This document shows, piece after piece, positions 56,160 to 63,499 of a DNA stretch of 64,000 nt (its first letter is position 1; every line of letters begins with the position of its first letter). A program made the translations under genes and the position numbers. The DNA is taken from the NCBI GenBank assembly GCA_903859155.1, contig CAIOLO010000089.1:19801-83800 (forward strand). Reading direction: 5' to 3'. Source of the DNA: an uncultured beta proteobacterium (GTDB lineage Bacteria > Pseudomonadota > Gammaproteobacteria > Burkholderiales > SG8-39). Below the pieces are notes generated by a model, which worked only from the letters and a program-made list of their open reading frames with translations, was not told the DNA's origin and searched no databases.

Positions 56160-56951
56160 ATGTACAAGTCTTTGCTCATCGAGAAGAGCGGCCCGGTCTG
56201 GCGCGTGATCCTCAATCGTCCCGAGGTCAAGAACGCGCACGACCTTGACATGTTCCGTGAGCTCGTCGCGGCATTCGACGAGGTCGAAAGCGATCCCGCA
56301 TGCCGCTGCGCGGTGCTCACCGGTTGCGGAGATTTCTTCTGCGCCGGACAGGACCTGCGCTTCACGCGCACCGCCGATGCGCAGATGGTCGATGCTTACG
56401 GGCGCTGGAACGTCGCCGCCCGGCAGCGCATCCAGCGCAATTTCAAGCCGGTGGTGGCGGCCATGAACGGCCCGGCCATCGGCGGCGGGGTGTATCTGGC
56501 GACCTCCTGCGATCTTATCGTCTCGGTCGACTCGGCCTTCCTGCAACTGCGGGAGATCCAGGCGGGCAATCACAGCGGCGGGGCATTCGTCTATACCATC
56601 GGCCGCGCGCGCTCCCTGGAGATGTCGCTGCTGGGGCGGCGTGTTCCCGCGCCCCAGGCCGAAGCCTGGGGCCTGATCAACCGCAGCGTGCCGGCCGCCG
56701 AATTTGATGCCGCGGTGAAGGATTACACCGACGCGCTGATGGAACTGCCGCCGCTGGCGTTGCGTTACACCAAGAACGCCACCAATATCCTGCTCGACAT
56801 GGGTGGATTTTCCACGCACATGGAGGCCGGTGCGCCGATGCAGCGTTACCTTGGCCTCACGCCCGACGGCCGCGAGGCAAAACTCGCCTTCAAGGAGCGC
56901 CGCAAGCCGCGCTTTAGCGGCGCCTATCCCAAGGTGGCGGACCCGGAATGA
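56160..56951 (+). CDS. Enoyl-CoA hydratase/isomerase-family protein
   Basis: 263 residues. Crotonase fold: WRVILNRPEVKNAHDLDMF near 14-32, CAVLTGCGDFFCAGQDLRF near 49-67 (first half of the oxyanion hole), MNGPAIGGGVYLATSCDLI near 102-120 (second half, GPAIGGG), AFLQLREIQAGNHSGGAFV near 126-144. The second catalytic Glu region is LREIQAG; the position usually held by a second Glu is not clearly conserved, so isomerase, hydrolase or decarboxylase activity is as likely as hydration. Starts 5 bp after the small subunit. Probably acts on the CoA ester made by the next gene product. Confidence 0.85.
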   Translation: MYKSLLIEKSGPVWRVILNRPEVKNAHDLDMFRELVAAFDEVESDPACRCAVLTGCGDFFCAGQDLRFTRTADAQMVDAYGRWNVAARQRIQRNFKPVVAAMNGPAIGGGVYLATSCDLIVSVDSAFLQLREIQAGNHSGGAFVYTIGRARSLEMSLLGRRVPAPQAEAWGLINRSVPAAEFDAAVKDYTDALMELPPLALRYTKNATNILLDMGGFSTHMEAGAPMQRYLGLTPDGREAKLAFKERRKPRFSGAYPKVADPE

Positions 56952-56988
56952 CAGCGCGCCTCGCAACCGTCCTGCACAGGAGCCGCAC

Positions 56989-58209
56989 TTGTCGAAAGCA
57001 TTGAACGCGTACCGGGTCCTGGATTTCACCCACGTGCTGTCCGGGCCGATCGCAACCAATTTCCTCACCCTGCTGGGCGCGGACGTGATCAAGGTCGAGT
57101 CCGGCGCGGGTGACACCATGCGCAATTACGGCGGCGGCCGGGGCAACGAGGGCATGGGTCCGTCATTCGTTTCCGTGAACTCGGGCAAGCGTTCCATGGT
57201 GCTCGATCTCAAGAGCGAGGCCGGACTCGAAGTGGCGCGGCGCCTGATCGCGAAGGCGGACGTGGTGGTGGAGAACTTCCGTCCCGGGGTGATCGAGCGG
57301 CTCGGGTTGGGCTACGAGGTCTGCCGCAAGATCAAGCCCGACATCATTTTCTGCTCGGTCTCCGGCTTCGGACAGTCCGGGCCGTTGAAATTCAATCCGG
57401 CAATCGATCAGATCATCCAGAGCATGTCGGGCCTTATGAATCTTTCGGGTGAGCCGGGCAGTCCGCCGATACGGGTCGGTTTCCCGGTGGTCGATACTTA
57501 TACCGGCCTGCTTGCCGCATTTGCCATGGTGGCCGCGCTGTTGCAGCGCGAGCGCAGCGGGGAAGGCCAGCATATCGACGTGGCGATGTTCGATGCCTCC
57601 ATGGTGATGATGATCTCCGTACTGGGCCCGTTTCTGGTGGCCGGCGAAAAACCGGCCAAGCAGGGCAATCGGGGCTACAGCATGTCGCCCACCGCGGATA
57701 CTTTTCCGACAGCCAGGGGCAGCATCACCCTGGGCGCGGTGCGCCAGGAACAGTTCGAAGGACTTTGCCAGGTGATAGGGCGGGCGGACCTGGTCGCCGA
57801 TCCCCGCTTTGCCGACAGGAAGTTGCGCTTCCAGAACGGCCAGGCGCTGCAGGCCGAGGTGACGCGCGAATTCATGAAAGGTCCGGCCGAGGAATGGGAG
57901 CGCCGGCTCAATGACGCCGGAGTCGCCGCCGGCGTGGTGCGCAATCTTGACGAGGCCATCGCGCTGGAGCATTTCAACGAGCGCGGCCTGAAGCTGCCCA
58001 TGACGGTCCCGGGTATGGACGGCGCCAGCATGCAGGTGCTCAACGCCGGTTTCCGTTATGCGCACAGTGCACCGGGTGTCGATCGGCCGCCGCCACGCCT
58101 GGGCGAACACACGCGTGAAATTCTTGAAGAACTCGGCTATGGGCCGCACGAGATGGAAGCCATTCTGGCAAAACCCGAAAAGGGCGCGCGCAAAGAGGTC
58201 AAAAAATGA
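56989..58209 (+). CDS. Class III CoA-transferase (CaiB/Frc family)
   Basis: 406 residues from TTG 56989, with CAGGAG 6 nt upstream; no ATG is suitably placed. YRVLDFTHVLSGPIATNFL at 7-25, GADVIKVESGAGDTMRNYG near 29-47, VSGFGQSGP near 124, and the catalytic Asp at about 169 in GFPVVDTYTG. This class moves CoA between carboxylates such as succinyl-CoA and the substrate acid. In the operon it would activate the carboxylate before the enoyl-CoA-hydratase step. Its stop shares ATGA with the next gene. Confidence 0.9.
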   Translation: MSKALNAYRVLDFTHVLSGPIATNFLTLLGADVIKVESGAGDTMRNYGGGRGNEGMGPSFVSVNSGKRSMVLDLKSEAGLEVARRLIAKADVVVENFRPGVIERLGLGYEVCRKIKPDIIFCSVSGFGQSGPLKFNPAIDQIIQSMSGLMNLSGEPGSPPIRVGFPVVDTYTGLLAAFAMVAALLQRERSGEGQHIDVAMFDASMVMMISVLGPFLVAGEKPAKQGNRGYSMSPTADTFPTARGSITLGAVRQEQFEGLCQVIGRADLVADPRFADRKLRFQNGQALQAEVTREFMKGPAEEWERRLNDAGVAAGVVRNLDEAIALEHFNERGLKLPMTVPGMDGASMQVLNAGFRYAHSAPGVDRPPPRLGEHTREILEELGYGPHEMEAILAKPEKGARKEVKK

Positions 58210-59054
58210 GTGGAATACGAATGACGAGCGCGGGTGGCCGCGCAATGATCGAATCCGGCGGCCGCTTGATCGATGTGGCCCGGCGTTCCGGAGGAAAGTT
58301 CTCCGCCGATCCGATGGCGCTGCTCGCGCAATGGGAGGCGTTCACCGACTGGGCGCGCCTGCAGGCCCCGGACGGCAGCGAACCGCTCCTGGACGCCGCG
58401 CTGCTCGATGTGTGCGTGCCGCGTCCGCGCAGCATCTTCGGCATCGGCGTCAATTACCGCGAGCACGGGCAGCAGGCCGACATGGAACTGCCGAAAACCC
58501 CCATGGTGTTCACCAAGTTTCCCAGTTGCCTCGCCGGCCCGCGCGCCGACATTCCGCTCACCTCCAATCGGGTCGATTGGGAGGCCGAGCTGGTGGTGGT
58601 GATCGCAAGGGGAGGGGAGCGCATCGCCGCCAAGGACGCCATGGCGCATGTGGCGGGCTACACCATAGGCCAGGATATTTCCGACCGGCGCCAGCAATTC
58701 AGCGACAAACCGCCGCAATTCTGCATCGCCAAATCGGCGAAGGCCTACGGTCCGATCGGTCCCTGCGTGGTGTCGCTGGATGGCTTTGCGAACCCGCTGG
58801 ATCTGGCCATTTCCTGCGACTTGAATGACGAACGCATGCAGGACAGTCGCACCGGGATGATGATATTCAACGTGCCGGAGTTGATCGCTTTTGTGTCGCG
58901 CTGGTGCGAGCTCGCGCCGGGCGACCTGATCTTCAGCGGCACCCCCGGCGGTACCGGCGCCGTGCGCGATCCGCGCCGCTACCTGCAGCCGGGCGAAGTC
59001 ATCACGACGCGCATCGAAGGCATAGGAGAAATACGCAACACCTGTATCCCGTGA
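58206..59054 (+). CDS. Fumarylacetoacetate hydrolase (FAH)-family protein
   Basis: 282 residues. An N-terminal 75-residue domain leads to the FAH catalytic domain: SIFGIGVNYREHGQQAD near 78-94, FTKFPSCLAGP near 102, the metal triad in DWEAELVVVI (Glu near 121-130) and GYTIGQDISDRRQQ near 151-164 (Asp), then IAKSAKAYGPIGPCVV near 178-193, ending with FSGTPGGTGAVRDP near 242-255. Relatives hydrolyse C-C bonds of acylpyruvates or decarboxylate oxaloacetate-like acids. As last enzyme of the operon it may release the central metabolite. Confidence 0.88.
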   Translation: MSGIRMTSAGGRAMIESGGRLIDVARRSGGKFSADPMALLAQWEAFTDWARLQAPDGSEPLLDAALLDVCVPRPRSIFGIGVNYREHGQQADMELPKTPMVFTKFPSCLAGPRADIPLTSNRVDWEAELVVVIARGGERIAAKDAMAHVAGYTIGQDISDRRQQFSDKPPQFCIAKSAKAYGPIGPCVVSLDGFANPLDLAISCDLNDERMQDSRTGMMIFNVPELIAFVSRWCELAPGDLIFSGTPGGTGAVRDPRRYLQPGEVITTRIEGIGEIRNTCIP

Positions 59055-59113
59055 GCCGGTCGCTGCAAGCGGCGGGCATTTAACAGGCAACTTGACTGAA
59101 AGCGAGGTGGCGC

Positions 59114-60088
59114 ATGAAGTCCTGCAAGGCTGTTCTTCTGTTCATTGTCCTGCTCTGCACCGTGGCAGTTCCGCCACAGGTCCGAGCCCAGGGGCGGCCG
59201 ATCAAGTTTGTCGTCCCCTACGCGGCAGGCGGCGCGGTCGACGTCTATGCCCGTGCGGTGGCGGTGCCCTTTGGCAGGCATCTGAATCAGCCGGTGGTGA
59301 TTGAAAACATGGGCGGAGCCGGCGGCAACATTGCCGTGGCAAGGGTTGCAAAATCCAGCCCCGACGGCGAAACGCTGTTGTTCCACAACATGGCCATGGC
59401 CACCAATCCGTCGCTGTACCGCAAGCTCGACTACGACCCGCTCAATGATTTCGATTATGTCGGCGTGGCGGCCCACTCGGTCATGGCCATGGTCATGCGG
59501 CGCGACATGCCGGTCTCCGATCTCAAACAGTTCATTCCCTACGCGCGCGCCAACGGCGACAAGATCACCATCGGTGATGGCGGCATCGGCGGGCCGACCA
59601 ACCTTTGCGCGCTGCTGTTCATGTCGGCGATAGGCACCAAATTCACCGTCATATCCTATAAGGGCGGAGCGCCGGCACTGAACGACGTGATGGGCAGCCA
59701 GATCGACCTTCTTTGCGACGGTACCGCGACAACCGCGCGTTATATCGCGGCGGGCAAACTCAAGACGCTGGGCGTCTCGAGCAAGGCCCGCCTGACTTCC
59801 ATGCCCAACGTGCCGACGATTGCCGAGGGAGGGTTGCCCGGCTTCGAGCTGGCGCCCTGGTCGGGGATTTACGCGCCCAAGGGCACGCCTCGCGCGGTGC
59901 TGCAGCGCCTGGAGGGCGCCCTGCAGGCGGCGGTCACCGACCGCGACCTGGCAGTGCATTTCGACAATCTGGGCCTGGTGCTGGCCTCGCGGGAACTCGC
60001 CTCTTCGGCGGGGCTTGCGGCACACCTCAAGGCGGAGATCGAGAAGTGGGGCGTGCTGATCAAAAAGACCGGCGTTCAACTCGACTGA
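59114..60088 (+). CDS. Bug/TctC-type periplasmic receptor ending the IclR-linked operon
   Basis: 324 residues. Signal peptide ending PPQVRAQ (about 1-25). Canonical first loop RPIKFVVPYAAGGAVDVYAR and SPDGETLLFHNMAMATNPSL. The usual YGSxGxGSxxHL loop is replaced by IGDGGIGGPTNLCALLFMSA, and TVISYKGGAPALNDVMGSQI follows. Starts 59 bp after the FAH gene, no terminator between them, so it is likely part of the same transcript. Good candidate for the receptor that supplies the operon's substrate. A terminator lies 164 bp downstream. Confidence 0.88.
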   Translation: MKSCKAVLLFIVLLCTVAVPPQVRAQGRPIKFVVPYAAGGAVDVYARAVAVPFGRHLNQPVVIENMGGAGGNIAVARVAKSSPDGETLLFHNMAMATNPSLYRKLDYDPLNDFDYVGVAAHSVMAMVMRRDMPVSDLKQFIPYARANGDKITIGDGGIGGPTNLCALLFMSAIGTKFTVISYKGGAPALNDVMGSQIDLLCDGTATTARYIAAGKLKTLGVSSKARLTSMPNVPTIAEGGLPGFELAPWSGIYAPKGTPRAVLQRLEGALQAAVTDRDLAVHFDNLGLVLASRELASSAGLAAHLKAEIEKWGVLIKKTGVQLD

Positions 60089-60251
60089 GCAGGGCCTGAT
60101 TGGCGGGCACCCGCCAGCCGCGCGGTTGTTATACGCCCATGGCGGTGCCGCTCGGAGGAACCCCCAACTGAGCCGATGAGCGGCCGGTACCAGCCAGTAA
60201 CGCGCGGCTAGCGTATCGGCTTGCCACCACAGCCAAGCAATCCTGAAAAGT

Positions 60252-60283
60252 AAAGGCCCCTGCGAAAGTGCCAGGGGCCTTTT
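60252..60283 (+). terminator. Rho-independent terminator of the catabolic operon
   Basis: AAAGGCCCCTG (60252-60262) pairs with CAGGGGCCTTT (60272-60282) around an 9-nt loop, followed by T residues. It lies 163 bp after the Bug stop. Its AAA/TTT ends allow it to work in both directions. Confidence 0.85.
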
Positions 60284-60298
60284 GAAATTACCACGGTG

Positions 60299-60439
60299 CT
60301 ACATCTTGTTCTTAGCTGCCTCCTCCTCCTCTTCTTCCTCTTCTTCCTCTTCGTCTTCTTCTTCTTCGTCTTCTTCCTCTTCGTCTTCTTCGTCGTCTTC
60401 TTCTTCGTCTTCTTCGTCTTCCTCTTCCTCCGCGTTCAT
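60299..60439 (-). CDS. Tiny ORF encoding an almost purely Glu/Asp peptide
   Basis: 46 codons read leftwards from ATG 60439. It begins MNAEEEEDEEDEEEDDEED, continues as only Glu and Asp for about 37 residues, then ends AAKNKM. The DNA is a TCT/TCC/TCG-type trinucleotide tract on the + strand. No ribosome site is seen upstream. In the same frame the codons before the ATG are basic (AKKHCQ), so it could be the acidic tail of a longer protein whose basic body is now out of frame. Calling it a gene is tentative. Confidence 0.3.
   Translation of the reverse strand: MNAEEEEDEEDEEEDDEEDEEEEDEEEEDEEEEEEEEEEEAAKNKM
60319..60432. repeat. Trinucleotide purine/pyrimidine tract
   Basis: About 114 bases of TCC, TCT and TCG triplets with almost no purine except the G of TCG. 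Strongly strand-asymmetric and in register with the acidic ORF on the opposite strand. Prone to slippage and able to form triplex structures. Confidence 0.8.
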
Positions 60440-60470
60440 TTGGCAGTGTTTTTTCGCGACTTGCGCGCTG

Positions 60471-60560
60471 CTACCGCCCGGGATGTTTGTTTTTCTCGGA
60501 TTTATTTTTCGCTTGTTCGACTTTTTCCATCTCGTTGACCTCTGAAAATTTTCCGCTCAT
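60471..60560 (-). CDS. Tiny Lys/Glu-rich ORF next to the acidic ORF
   Basis: 29 codons read leftwards from ATG 60560 (MSGKFSEVNEMEKVEQAKNK and a basic end SEKNKHPGR). Its start overlaps the stop of the small membrane ORF to its right by 4 bases (ATGA), the normal sign of translational coupling. Downstream, two other frames carry on with basic residues and then the acidic tract, so it may be the N-terminus of a frameshifted basic/acidic protein. No homologue recognised. Confidence 0.3.
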   Translation of the reverse strand: MSGKFSEVNEMEKVEQAKNKSEKNKHPGR

Positions 60561-60658
60561 CGCGCATCCAGATTCTTCTGCACACCGCAGAAGCACATCC
60601 ACGCCGCCATGCAAAGCGGGATAACGAGGTACAGCACTACAGCCACGAGTTCAGTCAT
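60557..60658 (-). CDS. Tiny single-helix membrane protein ORF
   Basis: 33 codons read leftwards from ATG 60658. One hydrophobic segment, MTELVAVVLYLVIPLCMAAW followed by MCFCGVQKNLDAR, long enough to cross the membrane, with three Cys at its cytoplasmic or periplasmic end. Overlaps the next tiny ORF by ATGA. Such small proteins can be subunits of oxidases or transporters, but no such partner is next to it. No clear ribosome site. Real gene status uncertain. Confidence 0.35.
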   Translation of the reverse strand: MTELVAVVLYLVIPLCMAAWMCFCGVQKNLDAR

Positions 60659-60893
60659 GTGTTGGCGCCGATGCCCGCATACTTTCTTTGTGAGCCCTGC
60701 GTCAACAACCAGGCGAGCTTAGCCGGATGCAGGTGTTGTGACAGTTAAGATTGTTTAAGGAAAGCCGATGCCGGCGAGCCTGGCGAGTTACTGTGCGCAC
60801 GCCAACAACAGCGCCCCGCACCGCCGCACGCTCGCCAGCATTAGCAATTCATGCGAGGTTTGTCGCCGGTTGCCGGCACACCACCAATTAAAG

Positions 60894-60925
60894 ATACCAA
60901 CCAATTCTCCGGTTGGTATTTTTTT
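60894..60925 (+). terminator. Rho-independent terminator in the 0.6-kb gap
   Basis: ATACCAACC (60894-60902) and GGTTGGTAT (60911-60919) form a perfect 9-bp stem with an 8-nt loop and then T6. No convincing rightward gene precedes it, so it may end an unannotated small RNA from about 60740-60890 or be a stray terminator of an older gene. Elsewhere in 60659-61251 I see no gene. Confidence 0.75.
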
Positions 60926-61251
60926 GCCTACTGCCGCGTGTTCACGCGGGTTGGTGTGGGTTGCTGCGGACTTCGCTCACCTCCCCTCGCCCCACCATCG
61001 GCCCCGTTTTCTCTCTCCGTTTGCCGTTTCTCTCTGTTCCGGGACCCCAAAATTTTCGAGACGTCCGCAGGCACAAAATAAAATATCACGTTAAATCAAT
61101 GCTCTGTCTGCGGACTAATCAACCGAGTTCGTTTGACGTATTGGGTAGCGGAGGGAACGCAGTGAATCGAGAAATTCATGCTCTGTTCCGTGACAGGCGG
61201 CAGGTTCAATCCCTCCGGCCTACTCGACCATTACCTCTTCCCTCGCAGAGG

Positions 61252-61700
61252 TCAGGGAAGTCGGTGGATGACGAGAGGAAGTGTGTTGTTGCCGACCGCC
61301 TCATACAGCAGTGCGGCGCACACCGTAAGGGTCCATCCGGAGCGCATCGTGACCGCGCAGAGAAGAACCGGACCGTCAGGTAATTGGATTGCAGAGTTGA
61401 GCTGGATGGCGTGTTCGAGTTGTGTCACCGCTGGTGTGCTGGATGTGTTCGTCGGGGGCGGCGCTCCCTGCCAAGTGAACAACTCCACGACAGGGAGGCG
61501 GCCAACACTGGCGATGTGCTCCGCCAGGGCGCCATTCGCGGTCATCTCGGCCATGGGCGCAGGCGCTGCTGCCACTGCCACAGGGCGAGTACCCCACACC
61601 TTGGACCAACGGCGCAGTGTTTCAACCGCGCCGGCGAGGAGTTCCGGGGGGATGCTGCTGTTGCCGCTTCGTTGCATCAACCGGTCTGAGGGATGTGAAC
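61252..61700 (-). pseudogene. C-terminal relic of a RecQ-like helicase (phosphoribosyltransferase-like tail)
   Basis: Read leftwards, an open frame encodes PPELLAGAVETLRRWSKVWG, RPVAVAAAPAPMAEMT, IASVGRLPVVELF, and then GPVLLCAVTMRSGWTLTVCA, ending NTLPLVIHRLP. This is the C-terminal domain attached to many actinobacterial and proteobacterial RecQ-family helicases, with VDDxxxTGWT changed to CAVTMRSGWT (the acidic pair is lost). No helicase domain precedes it: upstream codons are unrelated. It is best read as a decayed fragment. It is interrupted on its left end by its natural stop. Confidence 0.55.
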
Positions 61701-61855
61701 CATGAAATTGGGCTGGAGCAAAAACGACAAACCAGAAGGGCATCTACAGGACCGCGAGATCTCGCGCAACGTTGGCCAGTTCCTCGGACGACTGGACGAA
61801 ATACTGCCTTTTATTTACATCGCTCAGTACGGAGCGTCTAATCGTGACCTCAAAC

Positions 61856-62179
61856 TCAAGCCAGCACTTTGAGCCCGTGCTTCTCGACCACGGCCAGCAA
61901 TTTGAGCGCCATGCCGCTGGGCCGCTTGGTGCCAGCCTCCCATTTCTGTACCGTTGACTCGCTAGTGTTCAGATAGCGCGCGAATACAGGTTGACTGACA
62001 TGCGCCCCCTCGCGGATTCGTTTGATCTCCGCCGGAGCAATCACCGACGGCGCAGTGAGACACGATGCGTCAAATTCGCGCATGGTTGCCTTGTCGATGG
62101 TTCCGGCACGATGCAGCCCTTGGGCTGCGCTATGGATCGCCTCGAAGGCGTCGCTCTTGAACTTGGCTTTACTCTTCAT
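61856..62179 (-). CDS. HigA-type antitoxin (XRE HTH)
   Basis: 107 residues from ATG 62179 (AGGAG 7 nt upstream on its strand). Helical N-terminus KSDAFEAIHSAAQGLHRAGT, a short Pro segment, and a C-terminal HTH EIKRIREGAHVSQPVFARYL and NTSESTVQKWEAGTKRPSG (about 60-95). Layout of COG2944-type antitoxins, which bind the toxin with the N-terminal part and repress the operon with the HTH. Encoded second, overlapping the toxin gene by 11 bases, toxin-first as in higBA. Confidence 0.85.
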   Translation of the reverse strand: MKSKAKFKSDAFEAIHSAAQGLHRAGTIDKATMREFDASCLTAPSVIAPAEIKRIREGAHVSQPVFARYLNTSESTVQKWEAGTKRPSGMALKLLAVVEKHGLKVLA

Positions 62180-62540
62180 CGCATAGCTCCTGTAAGTCAC
62201 CCTGATTCAGCGCGGCCCCCAACTCGGAGTCCGTCATGCGGCCATAGGCCTGCGCCAGTTTCTTGAAATCAGCAAGCTCATCATCATCGATGTTGGTTCG
62301 GTCCTTCTTGGCGAATAGATAGACGAAGATCCAATACCGCCCGCCCTTTGCCAGCACGATCAAGCGGTGCATGTTCTTGTTCAGCCGTTTTTTGAACACG
62401 CCGCCGCCCAGATCGTCAACCTGCCCCTGCATGATCTCTCGAATCGCCGCAATCAACGCCGGATCACCGATGCGCGCCTTCCTTGCCGCCTTAGTGAACC
62501 AGTCTGTCTTGAAAGCTCGCGTCAAAAGTTTTTTCGACAT
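62169..62540 (-). CDS. RelE/HigB-type toxin (COG4737-like)
   Basis: 123 residues from ATG 62540 (GTG 62555 is an alternative). RelE fold: FKTDWFTKAARKARIGDPAL near 10-29, GGGVFKKRLNKNMHRLIVLA near 46-65, and GGRYWIFVYLFAKKDRTNID near 67-86 with the conserved basic/aromatic residues used to cut mRNA on the ribosome. The C-terminal extension (LAQAYGRMTDSELGAALNQG) is normal in the COG4737 group. Toxin-first order and overlap with the antitoxin make a standard type II module. Confidence 0.85.
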   Translation of the reverse strand: MSKKLLTRAFKTDWFTKAARKARIGDPALIAAIREIMQGQVDDLGGGVFKKRLNKNMHRLIVLAKGGRYWIFVYLFAKKDRTNIDDDELADFKKLAQAYGRMTDSELGAALNQGDLQELCDEE

Positions 62541-62815
62541 GGCGTAGTGTAGCACTCAGTCCTACTTATGTCACATCCTGTCCAAGCATGACATCGACGA
62601 CGACCCCGACGGAATCGGCCACCGTCAGAACGCCACGTTCCCCGTCACATTCGGCTAAGAAGCCTCGTTACCAGCGGACGATGAAATCGCCCCGACGACG
62701 TAACCTTCAGCGTAACAGCACATGTCGTCCAGTTTGGTTTGGGTTCGCAGTAAAAGATCGATACGGTTCCAGGAACGATCTGGTAGACCCCGGCGCGCGT
62801 GGGGTCAGTTCCCAT

Positions 62816-62977
62816 CTACCGAATCCGCTTGAGAATTCTGAGGAGGATGGGTTCACTGTGCGTTTCGATGAGAAGTGTCCGGTTGCTCTTCGCTGCCTCG
62901 CTCAATGCATCGCCCAGGGAAGTCTGCAACGCCGGATGTAGATGGAGTTCCGGTTGCTGGGCGAAGCGTCGGCGAGT
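62816..62977 (-). pseudogene. Relic of an AAA/ABC-type ATPase (OLD/DUF3696-like) C-terminus
   Basis: Read leftwards, the frame contains RFAQQPELHLHPALQTSLGD and LIETHSEPILLRILKRIR before a stop. These are the Walker B/D-loop region (E-Q-P-E-L-H-L-H-P) and H-loop (ETHSE) found near the end of RecF/OLD-like ATPases, including defence-linked ones. Walker A and the rest are absent on either side. A decayed remnant of about 50 codons. The surrounding 62541-62815 and 62978-63107 hold no gene that I can support. Confidence 0.6.
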
Positions 62978-63107
62978 CGTCCACAGCGCCACTATCGCCG
63001 GCAAGACGTTCCGTCGCGATGCAACAAACCAAACAAATTGTGCGTAAATTGTGCGGGTGCGCTTTTATTCATAGCGACAGCGAACAAGCATGGTCTTTAG
63101 CCGAATA

Positions 63108-63127
63108 ATCCTCTCGTTCGTGAGGAT
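63108..63127. promoter_or_regulatory. HipB-type operator, distal copy
   Basis: ATCCTC-N8-GAGGAT (63108-63113 and 63122-63127), same spacing as the TATCC-N8-GGATA operators of E. coli HipB. 105 bp upstream of the hipB ATG. Confidence 0.7.
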
Positions 63128-63207
63128 TATTACATCACTGACCTGCCTTAGCTTAAATTCCGCACGATCAAGAGGATTTATTGCGAAACGCGCCAACTTA
63201 GCGCAAA

Positions 63208-63227
63208 ATCCTCATAAACGTGAGGAT
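63208..63227. promoter_or_regulatory. HipB-type operator, proximal copy
   Basis: ATCCTC-N8-GAGGAT, identical arms to the distal copy exactly 100 bp away. The right arm contains the GAGGA that serves as ribosome site for hipB, 6 nt before the ATG at 63233. Confidence 0.7.
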
Positions 63228-63232
63228 TGATA

Positions 63233-63499
63233 ATGAAGATACCCATCCACAATGCAGCCGCCATCGGCAAGGTGGTGCGTGCCAGCCGCAAGGCTCAGAA
63301 AATCCGGCAGGATGATGCTGCGGGCAGCATCGGCGTTAGCGAGAACTTCCTCGGCAAGATTGAGCGCGGCAGCGATTCCGTGCAATGGGGGAAGCTCTTT
63401 CAAGTCCTCGAAGGCCTGGGCGTCCGGGTCATGGTGGATGTGCCTGATGGCGTAGCCGCCTATTTGAACGACCCATCACGCAAACAGGACAAACCATGA
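63233..63499 (+). CDS. hipB: HipB-like antitoxin/autorepressor
   Basis: 88 residues from ATG 63233 (in-frame TTG 63227 lies in the operator). XRE HTH: AAIGKVVRASRKAQKIRQDD near 8-27, SIGVSENFLGKIERGSDSVQ near 31-50, then LFQVLEGLGVRVMVDVP, the typical beta-strand end of HipB. It neutralises HipA and represses the operon through the two palindromes. Stop overlaps hipA by 4 bases (ATGA). Confidence 0.9.
   Translation: MKIPIHNAAAIGKVVRASRKAQKIRQDDAAGSIGVSENFLGKIERGSDSVQWGKLFQVLEGLGVRVMVDVPDGVAAYLNDPSRKQDKP

Noticed and set aside
60282..60545. Plus-strand frame with a run of about 40 serines
   Set aside because: Produced by the TCN trinucleotide tract; no ribosome site, and it overlaps the terminator hairpin.
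60768..61094. 108-codon plus-strand ORF through the orphan terminator
   Set aside because: A terminator hairpin lies inside it and the peptide has no domain or normal composition.
61195..61230. tRNA-like 3' end (GGTTCAATCC ... GGCCTAC ... ACCA)
   Set aside because: It resembles the T-arm and acceptor end of a tRNA-Ile, but stem pairing fails and no D-arm, anticodon arm or 5' acceptor strand exists upstream.
61702..61872. 56-codon plus-strand ORF beginning MKLGWSKNDKPEGHLQ
   Set aside because: Weak ribosome site, overlaps the antitoxin gene on the other strand, and no family recognised.
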